Assembly (NCBI GenBank): GCA_044370475.1
Contig: JBILVK010000043.1
Span: forward strand, 1-23,345
Length of the DNA: 23,345 bases
Direction of reading: 5' to 3'
Source: B1 sp044370475
Lineage (GTDB): Bacteria > Bacteroidota > Bacteroidia > UKL13-3
The notes below the pieces were generated by a model, which had not been told where the DNA came from, ran no database searches, and was given only the letters and a program-made list of their open reading frames with translations. Within the stretch, counting starts at the first letter, position 1. The number at the start of each line of letters is the position of its first letter. Below are positions 18,129 through 23,345 of this stretch, piece after piece. The position numbers and the translations under genes are program-made.

Positions 18129-19067
18129 TTAGTTAGGTAAAACTACCTTGTCTATTACATGAATAACGCCATTTACAGCCTGAATGTCTGCTGTAGTTAC
18201 ACTGACATCATTTACTTTACCGCCATTAAATTTAACACCCATTGTGGTATTAAAGGTTAATTGGGTAGCAGGGTTTAGGGTAGTTACCTTGTCGCCATTT
18301 TTAATTTGCGACGACCTTACATTATCCGCTAATACATGCGAAGTTAAGATTGGCAATAATTGCTCTTTGGTAAAATCACCTAAACTAAATTTAATGTCAT
18401 TAAATGCTGTATTTGTTGGGGCAAATACTGTTGAAGTTTCTCTACCTTCCAATACAGATACCAATTCTGCTTTGGTTAAAGCTTCAACCAAAGTTGAAAA
18501 GGCTGGATTATTTACTGCAATGTCAACCACCGTTTGAGGATATAATACTAGGTCAATTACATGGATAATTCCATTGCTAGCAGCTATATCTGCTGAGATT
18601 ACTTTCGTTTCATTGTTTAAAATTACTGGGTTAGTTGCTGTTCTTAATGAAACACCATTTCCACCTACCGTAAATAAGGTTGGAACATAGCCATTCGTTA
18701 CCTCGGTTGATTTCACTTTTGAACCCAAAACATGGTATAACAACACCTCTTTGAATAACTGAATATCCGCAGGGTCGCTCAATGCATTAATAACCTCTAA
18801 GGTAATTTCTTCCTCTCTAAAGGCATTGTTGTTTGGGGCAAATACAGTAAATGTTCCTGCACCAGATAAGGTGGCTTTTAATCCTGTTTTGTCTAAGGCA
18901 GCAACCAAAATACTAAATGAAGTATCTGCCTTAGCCACCTCATAAACGCTCTTTAATGCTGGAGTAGGGGTTTCTGTTTTGTCGTCTTCTTTCTTGTCGC
19001 AAGAAGTGAATAATAATGTGCTGAAGCTTAAGCCTAATAAGGCAACTTTGAACATGTTTCTTTTCAT
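18129..19067 (-). CDS. Lipoprotein with two fasciclin (FAS1) domains
   Basis: 312 residues. The N-terminus is a lipoprotein signal peptide (MFKVALLGLSFSTLLFTSC with lipobox LFTSC; Cys at 23), followed by a charged linker DKKEDDKTETPTP. Two FAS1 domains follow, at about 39-175 and 176-312. Each has the H1-type TFTVFAPNNNAF or STVFAPTNTAF motif and the terminal NGIIHVID or NGVIHVID motif that define the family. FAS1 proteins mediate adhesion or extracellular-matrix contacts; bacterial roles are mostly unproven. The protein should be lipid-anchored in the envelope, perhaps surface-exposed. A second Met (residue 5) could serve as start without changing the signal. A clear terminator follows the gene, and it diverges from a broken lipoprotein gene whose product also begins MKRNM. 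Confidence 0.93.
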   Translation of the reverse strand: MKRNMFKVALLGLSFSTLLFTSCDKKEDDKTETPTPALKSVYEVAKADTSFSILVAALDKTGLKATLSGAGTFTVFAPNNNAFREEEITLEVINALSDPADIQLFKEVLLYHVLGSKVKSTEVTNGYVPTLFTVGGNGVSLRTATNPVILNNETKVISADIAASNGIIHVIDLVLYPQTVVDIAVNNPAFSTLVEALTKAELVSVLEGRETSTVFAPTNTAFNDIKFSLGDFTKEQLLPILTSHVLADNVRSSQIKNGDKVTTLNPATQLTFNTTMGVKFNGGKVNDVSVTTADIQAVNGVIHVIDKVVLPN

Positions 19068-19376
19068 TTTATGTGATGTTGTTTTTGTTTACATAGTGTC
19101 AAACTCCAAAAGTTTAAACATGTTTTAAGCACACAATTTAATGACAATTTCTTGACCAAAACCCCAATAAAATAAGGGAATTTATTAATATTTCCTTTAA
19201 AATTAAACACCCAAAAACCTTGGCAATAATTATTTGTTTTGACGAACATTTATTTAAATCTGACAAGATGATAAGGCAAGGTTCTTATTAAAAAAAACAC
19301 CTTAGATTAACCTCATAATCAATTTACTTTTCCCAAACATTTGTATTACTATTGTTTGTCGTTAATAGCAAAACCT
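19068..19376. other. Divergent intergenic region, no gene
   Basis: These 309 very AT-rich bases separate the FAS1 gene from the divergent broken lipoprotein gene and should hold promoters for both. No exact TAnnTTTG box was found on either strand; the nearest is tattgtttg (about 19350-19358), with one extra spacer base, ahead of the rightward gene. No repeat, RNA gene, or credible open frame is visible. Confidence 0.5.
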
Positions 19377-19892
19377 ATGAAAAGAAATATGTTAATTTTA
19401 CTGCTTTCGATAGCAATTGGAAGTTCATCGTGCAGCAAAAAAGAAGATACAAGTTCAGATCCCGCAAATACCTTTAACCCGCAACTAAAAATTGATGCAT
19501 TAACTACAGGTAAATAGAAGTTAACAGGCTTATCCATAAATCCTAGTGTAAATTGGGGTGGACAAATGGTAACCGACCTAATGCCAGATATTTCGAGTTG
19601 GAATAAAGATAATACCCGATTATTTTCAACTAATGGTTCTGGCCTTCTAGATGAAGGACCAACAAAAATGAGTCAAACCGACCCTCAAATACTTCCTTTG
19701 GTATGGTCGCTTAATAGCGATCAAACAAAATTTACCCTATCTGTTTTGTATCCCAATCAAACCAGTACTTATACCTATGATATGTTGCAATTAGATGCAA
19801 CTACCATGAAATATAGCCATACAGAAGATGGGTCAAAAGTAGGTGGAATACCTGGCAACACTTATGTAACTACCCATATCTTCAGTCATTAG
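19377..19892 (+). pseudogene. Lipocalin-like lipoprotein gene interrupted by an in-frame TAG
   Basis: A gene start at 19377 encodes MKRNMLILLLSIAIGSSSC, a lipoprotein signal with Cys at 19, then SKKEDTSSDPANTF and ALTTGK, where TAG (19515-19517) stops it at 46 residues. The same frame then continues without a stop to 19892: KLTGLSINPSVNWGGQ, TDLMPDISSWNKDNT, QILPLVWSLNSDQTKFTLSV. Lipocalin-like Bacteroidota lipoproteins typically read GKWKLT at this point, so TAG most simply replaces a TGG Trp codon by one base change. The intact product would be 171 residues. Internal ATG 19566 would give 108 residues without signal or first strand, unlikely to work. The gene converges on the RibD-C gene with a 23-base gap. 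A sequencing error or suppression of amber codons are alternatives. Confidence 0.82.
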
Positions 19893-19915
19893 TGGTAAAA
19901 AATTACCCCTGTGCA

Positions 19916-20488
19916 TCAATCACTTTTTTTGCCATAATGCGTGGCAATAACCCCGCAAGCAAAAGTTTTAGTCTCTATTAGCTTGAGTTGAATACTGCTT
20001 GGCACATCTTTAAAAACAGGCATGCCTACACCTAAAATGATTGGATTCACAAACAACCAAAACTCATCAACCAAGCCTTCGGCAAGCAAAGAATAAGAGG
20101 CGCGCGGACTGCCAAAAATAAGTATGTCCTTACCCTCTAAATTTTTTACAGCATTGATATTTTCCACCAAGTTTTCTGAAATTACTTTTGTTTTTAACAA
20201 ACCTTCACCGTCAATGGTCCGAGATAAAACAATTTTATAAGCATTCTCATACCAAGCTGCATGCTCTCTATCGTGCTTGCTTGCGTTGGGCTGATTTGCT
20301 GCAGTTGGCCAATATCCTTCCATCATTTCAAAGGTAACCCTCCCGTATAGCCCAGCATCTGCCTTATCTGTTAAGGTGCCTACAAAATCAAACATCTCCT
20401 CGTTAATTGTTATCCAATTCATCTCCCCATTGGGTCCAGCCGCAAAGCCATCCAAAGAGGCATGCATGAAGTAAATTAATTTTCTCAT
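19916..20488 (-). CDS. Dihydrofolate reductase family protein (RibD C-terminal-like)
   Basis: 190 residues matching the RibD_C / YyaP-YwjB-like family of small NAD(P)H-dependent reductase folds. Seen in order: MRKLIYFMHASLDGFAAGPNG (first strand and substrate loop), ADAGLYGRVTFEMMEGYWP (the GRxTFE-type motif), KIVLSRTI, then ILIFGSPRASYSLLAEGLVDEFWLFVNPIILGVGMPVF, the typical nucleotide-binding end with GS and the xPxxLGxGxxLF-like loop. The family includes riboflavin-pathway deaminase-reductase domains, but stand-alone members such as this one have no settled substrate, so no pathway is claimed. The length is normal and the start gives a standard N-terminus. The upstream side is a four-copy 79-bp tandem repeat, in which any promoter would have to lie or be adjacent. 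Confidence 0.88.
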   Translation of the reverse strand: MRKLIYFMHASLDGFAAGPNGEMNWITINEEMFDFVGTLTDKADAGLYGRVTFEMMEGYWPTAANQPNASKHDREHAAWYENAYKIVLSRTIDGEGLLKTKVISENLVENINAVKNLEGKDILIFGSPRASYSLLAEGLVDEFWLFVNPIILGVGMPVFKDVPSSIQLKLIETKTFACGVIATHYGKKSD

Positions 20489-20536
20489 ACAGCAATTTAT
20501 GTGAAGTCAGGCTCATTTCAAAACACATCCCAAAGC

Positions 20537-20840
20537 ACATAACTCGCAAAGAATTTCGGTTCGAACCAAACCATTTTTACGAAATAAATAGTTTACTGAA
20601 TCCCCTTATTTAAACACATAACTCGCAAGAGATTTCGGTTCGAACCAAACCATTTTTACGAAATAAATACTTTGCCGCATCCCCTTATTTAAAGACATAA
20701 CTCGCAAGAGATTTCGGTTCGAACCAAACCATTTTTACGAAATAAACACTTAGCCGCATCCCCTTATTTAAACACATAACTCGCAAGAGATTTCGGTTCG
20801 AACCAAACCATTTTTACGAAATAAATACTTTGCCTTACAA
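20537..20840. repeat. Four-copy 79-bp tandem repeat with palindromic core
   Basis: Copies begin at 20537, 20616, 20695 and 20774, with an exact 79-base period. Within each, about 50 bases from acataactcgc to acgaaataaa are almost invariant (copy 1 differs at caaagaattt versus caagagattt). The last 25 bases drift, mainly in copies 1 and 4. GGTTCGAACC (20558, 20637, 20716, 20795) sits in the invariant part as TTTCGGTTCGAACCAAA. The period is not a multiple of three, so this is not a protein repeat. The array fills the gap between two minus-strand genes: downstream of the 20843-22108 gene and upstream of the RibD-C-like gene. It has none of the short repeat/unique spacer alternation of CRISPR. 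Confidence 0.92.
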
Positions 20841-20842
20841 CT

Positions 20843-22108
20843 TTATTTATACGTTTCTACCGGACAACCTCCTGGGTTGGTTTTGGTGTAGTTATCTACT
20901 ATTTCTTGATTCTTGGCTATGTCGCGGTCTAGTTGCTCAATCTTGAATTTAAGGTAATCCTGAGCCTTTTGATTTTCAGATTTAACGGTACCCAATTGAT
21001 GTATTTGATACTCGCTATAAATTTTATACGCGGCTTTTAAACTAACCCTTGTACCACCCGCAGTTATAGAAACAATAGGAAAAAACAAACCAAAAGCATC
21101 AACAGTTTGGTTACCAATATTTTCATAAGAAGCATCATTAGCCAAGCCAAAACTAGCACCATTTAATTGCAAACACTTACCAGCTTTCTCATAAAAATCT
21201 TTTGATTTACCTGTGGCAAACGGAGCTACATTTTCTAACATGCTTCCAAAATAAGTATATCCTTCATTAGCTGTTTGCATGTTATTAAACAATTGGTCGT
21301 TGCCAGGTTCATTTGTCTTTAACATTTGCTCAGCACTTGATTTACCCATTTTAGCAACATTGAAAGCCTTTTCAATTTTTTCCGCATCGGCTGCAGTGCG
21401 CGCCAAACCTTTAATCTTGTCGATGGGCAGTATATTCATAAGGTCATCATCCCAACCCTCTACATACTTGTTTGCATCATCTTTAAAACCCTTGCTTAAA
21501 GTATCCAAATCATTGTTCCACTTACCCAATTCAAACAATTGATTCTCAAATTTTATCTTTAAAGTAAGTAACCTATACACTTCCCTCTGTGCTTTCATGC
21601 ACCTATTTTTCTGTTCTAACGCATTTGGTTTGGCATCTATTGGCTTTAACTGACTCATTACATTTTTATGCTTTTTATCCAATAGTTCCTGTTCCCTTTT
21701 ATCATCCTCTGTTGGCTCCTTATCTTTCACTGGAGCCGCTTGTGGCTTGTCTAGAGCGTTAATTAAATCAAGGCCAGAATTTAGAAAATCAAGGGTTGCA
21801 TTCGGTGCTGGGTTAGTTAAGTTAAGCGGTTGGTTTCTGTCTGAACCAACTGGCGTTATTTTAACTCCTCCGCCCTTCCCACAAATGCAGGTACAATTAT
21901 ATTTTTTACCCTCCTTACTAATAACAATAGACTCGTCACATTTCAACCTTATATACTTTCCATAATCATTCTTCACACCACAGCTAACTGTAATAGCATC
22001 TTCTTCTCTAGGTGCTTGTATTTGAGCTATACTTCTTTCGCTTACCATAAAAAATAAGCCAAATAAAAGCATCAAATATTTTTGGTTTACAAGGGTTAAA
22101 ACTTTCAT
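20843..22108 (-). CDS. Secreted protein of unknown function with Cys-rich head and helical body
   Basis: The start at 22108 is preferred: it gives a signal peptide (MKVLTLVNQKYLMLLFGLFFMVSERSIAQ) and 421 residues with a 20-base gap after the upstream gene. An in-frame ATG at 22150 would add 14 polar residues and overlap that gene. The mature N-terminus has five cysteines (VSCGVKND, LKCDES, YNCTCICGKGGG) suggesting disulfides or metal binding. A Pro/Asp-rich linker leads to a charged helical region (DDKREQELLDKKHKN, LKIKFENQLFELGKWNNDLDTL) and a C-terminal coiled coil (KIEQLDRDIAKNQEIVDNY) ending GGCPVETYK. No family is recognised. It is probably co-transcribed with the gene just upstream. A near-match of the dispersed motif lies at 21838-21847. 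Confidence 0.78.
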   Translation of the reverse strand: MKVLTLVNQKYLMLLFGLFFMVSERSIAQIQAPREEDAITVSCGVKNDYGKYIRLKCDESIVISKEGKKYNCTCICGKGGGVKITPVGSDRNQPLNLTNPAPNATLDFLNSGLDLINALDKPQAAPVKDKEPTEDDKREQELLDKKHKNVMSQLKPIDAKPNALEQKNRCMKAQREVYRLLTLKIKFENQLFELGKWNNDLDTLSKGFKDDANKYVEGWDDDLMNILPIDKIKGLARTAADAEKIEKAFNVAKMGKSSAEQMLKTNEPGNDQLFNNMQTANEGYTYFGSMLENVAPFATGKSKDFYEKAGKCLQLNGASFGLANDASYENIGNQTVDAFGLFFPIVSITAGGTRVSLKAAYKIYSEYQIHQLGTVKSENQKAQDYLKFKIEQLDRDIAKNQEIVDNYTKTNPGGCPVETYK

Positions 22109-22128
22109 AACATAAGGTTTAATTGAGT

Positions 22129-23034
22129 TTATTTGATATGCACTTCCCATTCATAAATTTTATCTTGAGCATCACGCACATCTTCTGCATTTGGCATCAA
22201 CATCATGTACTTTTTCATGCAAAAAATGGCATAAGGATAGTTTTGAGCCAAGCTTGCCACAAGGGCCAAATTATAATACCCCGCAGGATAAGCCACAGGG
22301 TTTATCTCCATAGCCTTGTTGAACAAAAGAACAGCTTTTTGATATTGCTGTTCTTCATTCATTACCATGGCTTGCTTTAAGTATTTGCGCTGCTCCTCAC
22401 TTATTCCAGGTTTTTCGGTTAATGCCAAATAAGCCTCAGCAACAGGTTTAAAATTCTCAATCTCTTGTCCGTAATACTTTATAGAATAAGTATAACGCAT
22501 AAAATATAATGCATCTGCAAAATCATTATGACACGACCTAAAGTTATGCTGGCCAATTTCGAATAGGCAAGTGACATTGCCAACAAACACCTTTTTTAAA
22601 ATGATTTGGTCAAATAAAATATCTGCATATTTAATGGTAATGGTATCTGAAGAGCTGGTACCAAATTGAAAAAAATTCTCCTTCACCACAATGGGTTCTT
22701 TGATTCTTTTACTTATAAAATTAGTACTATCGTTGTAATAGGAAGGCTCCCATTTCCCAGGTTTATTCGCAACCGGATAAATATTCTTATCTAACTCAAC
22801 AAAAATGATTTTCATGGCATTCTCCTTTGTCATGTCGGGCACAAGTGCAGTAGGCGAATAAACTTGGCCCCCAAACTCTTCATAGGCAGTTTTATAATTA
22901 GCAATCTGCTTCTTATTAAAATCTTGTAAAAGTTGGTCTATTTGAGCCGTTGCATTCCACCCAAATAACAATAGTAAACAAAGCGTGATGAGTGAGTGCC
23001 CAACAATGTTGTGCAAGGAAGATGAAATTTTCAT
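22129..23034 (-). CDS. Secreted TPR-containing protein of unknown function
   Basis: The start at 23034 is preferred because it opens directly into a signal peptide (MKISSSLHNIVGHSLITLCLLLLFGWNATAQ); the in-frame ATG at 23058 adds eight residues before it. This gives 301 residues. The middle part (about 30-190) is unrecognised and includes paired cysteines in TCLFEIGQHNFRSCHND. The C-terminal quarter holds one to two TPR-like helices pairs (QQYQKAVLLFNKAMEINPVAYPAGYYNLALVASLAQNYPYAIFCMKKYMML) with the classic A/G/Y/P pattern. TPRs bind partner proteins, so it may act with the secreted protein encoded 20 bases downstream. It is the first gene of this leftward pair. Likely periplasmic or surface; function not assigned. 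Confidence 0.78.
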   Translation of the reverse strand: MKISSSLHNIVGHSLITLCLLLLFGWNATAQIDQLLQDFNKKQIANYKTAYEEFGGQVYSPTALVPDMTKENAMKIIFVELDKNIYPVANKPGKWEPSYYNDSTNFISKRIKEPIVVKENFFQFGTSSSDTITIKYADILFDQIILKKVFVGNVTCLFEIGQHNFRSCHNDFADALYFMRYTYSIKYYGQEIENFKPVAEAYLALTEKPGISEEQRKYLKQAMVMNEEQQYQKAVLLFNKAMEINPVAYPAGYYNLALVASLAQNYPYAIFCMKKYMMLMPNAEDVRDAQDKIYEWEVHIK

Positions 23035-23100
23035 TGTGAGTAAATTTACATCAAACAAAAAAACAATCCATTAGACCTAATTTGCATTAGATCATCAACA

Positions 23101-23108
23101 CAAATTTA
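23101..23108 (-). promoter_or_regulatory. Possible -7 box for the leftward secreted-protein pair
   Basis: On the minus strand this is TAAATTTG, an exact TAnnTTTG match. Transcription would start near 23094, giving a leader of about 60 bases before the ATG at 23034. A CAA on the plus strand at 23137-23139 (TTG on the minus strand) is too far away for a good -33. A small inverted repeat, CTAAT-ttgc-ATTAG (23077-23090), lies just downstream, where a repressor could bind. Confidence 0.35.
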
Positions 23109-23189
23109 ACAACTATTTTTCGGGGAAAATACTGACCAATATCATGATTATTATCAATTGTATTATTGCAATAATCTGGGCAATGGTAA

Positions 23190-23345
23190 TCCCGCGACAG
23201 ACGCCGTGCCATGTTTGTATAGGTATCCCGCGTAATTTGCGGTGTGGCGCGGACAAGTCGCGACTTGTCCTTACGGGTGTTTATTTCCCGGGTGTTTTGG
23301 GTATTTGAAAAATTTCGTAACCCGGGTAATTGTGGTGTGCGTAGG
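23190..23345. repeat. GC-rich palindromic element, REP-like or edge of a mobile element
   Basis: Composition shifts abruptly to GC-rich here. GGACAAGTCGCGACTTGTCC (23251-23270) is a perfect 20-bp palindrome. Two imperfect direct repeats are present: cccgcgtaatttgcggtgtg at 23227 on, and cccgggtaattgtggtgtgc at 23321 on. CCCGGG occurs twice. A perfect 14-bp palindrome, ATTATTGCAATAAT, lies just before (23162-23175). These traits fit REP-type elements, which in Bacteroidota often go with Y1 (RAYT-like) transposases, but no transposase is in the window. The element continues past the right edge. Confidence 0.55.

Noticed and set aside
19566..19892. A stand-alone 108-residue gene starting at 19566.
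   Set aside because: The same frame upstream encodes a lipoprotein signal and linker, so this is the rear part of an interrupted gene.
233..20804. GGTTCGAACC resembles the T-arm/T-loop of tRNAs (GGTTCGAAnCC).
   Set aside because: None of the copies has a matching acceptor, D or anticodon arm nearby; seven lie inside clear coding sequence and four in a tandem repeat. No tRNA gene was found in the window.
20537..20840. Tandem array considered as a CRISPR array.
   Set aside because: The whole 79-bp unit is repeated with little variation; there are no unique spacers of constant length and no cas genes.

Overview
The window looks like chromosomal DNA from a member of the Bacteroidota. It is AT-rich. 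Two very large secreted proteins end in a type IX secretion (T9SS) C-terminal sorting domain. Most genes lack a Shine-Dalgarno sequence, and a few TAnnTTTG-type -7 boxes (the Bacteroidota promoter consensus) sit upstream of genes. The genus cannot be told from the sequence.

Layout. 2-6289 (+) is the 3' part of a giant beta-helix surface protein with a T9SS tail, followed by a small two-helix membrane protein (6338-6586). A CNNM/CBS/CorC-type membrane protein lies on the minus strand (6623-7900). 8209-8898 encodes an outer-membrane beta-barrel that seems to lack the usual OmpA-like tail. 9307-14319 is a compact three-gene type I export operon (ABC ATPase/permease, HlyD-like adaptor, TolC-like channel). 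Its second and third genes have strong Shine-Dalgarno sequences, and its ATPase has degenerate ATP-site motifs. 14412-17852 is a second T9SS cargo, with SprB-like repeats, flanked on both sides by related low-complexity repeats that share an exact 28-bp block. 18129-19067 (-) is a two-FAS1-domain lipoprotein with a clear terminator. Divergent from it is a lipocalin-like lipoprotein gene broken by one in-frame TAG (19377-19892). 19916-20488 (-) is a RibD-C/dihydrofolate-reductase-like protein. 20537-20840 is a four-copy, 79-bp tandem repeat. 20843-23034 (-) holds two adjacent genes for secreted proteins of unknown function, one with TPR-like repeats. The right end (about 23190-23345) is GC-rich and full of palindromes, like a REP-type element or the edge of a mobile element.

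How the genes work together. Only the type I export genes form a clear functional unit; no cargo for them is recognisable here. The remaining genes are mostly envelope or secreted proteins, typical of a Bacteroidota surface-protein region.

The most unusual signal is a short, nearly palindromic 10-mer, GGTTCGAACC or its variant GGTCTGAACC (reverse complement GGTTCAGACC). It occurs 11 times exactly: seven times inside five genes, in different reading frames, and four times as the core of the 79-bp tandem repeat. This is far above a rough composition-based expectation and suggests a dispersed genome-wide DNA motif, which was not recognised from memory.
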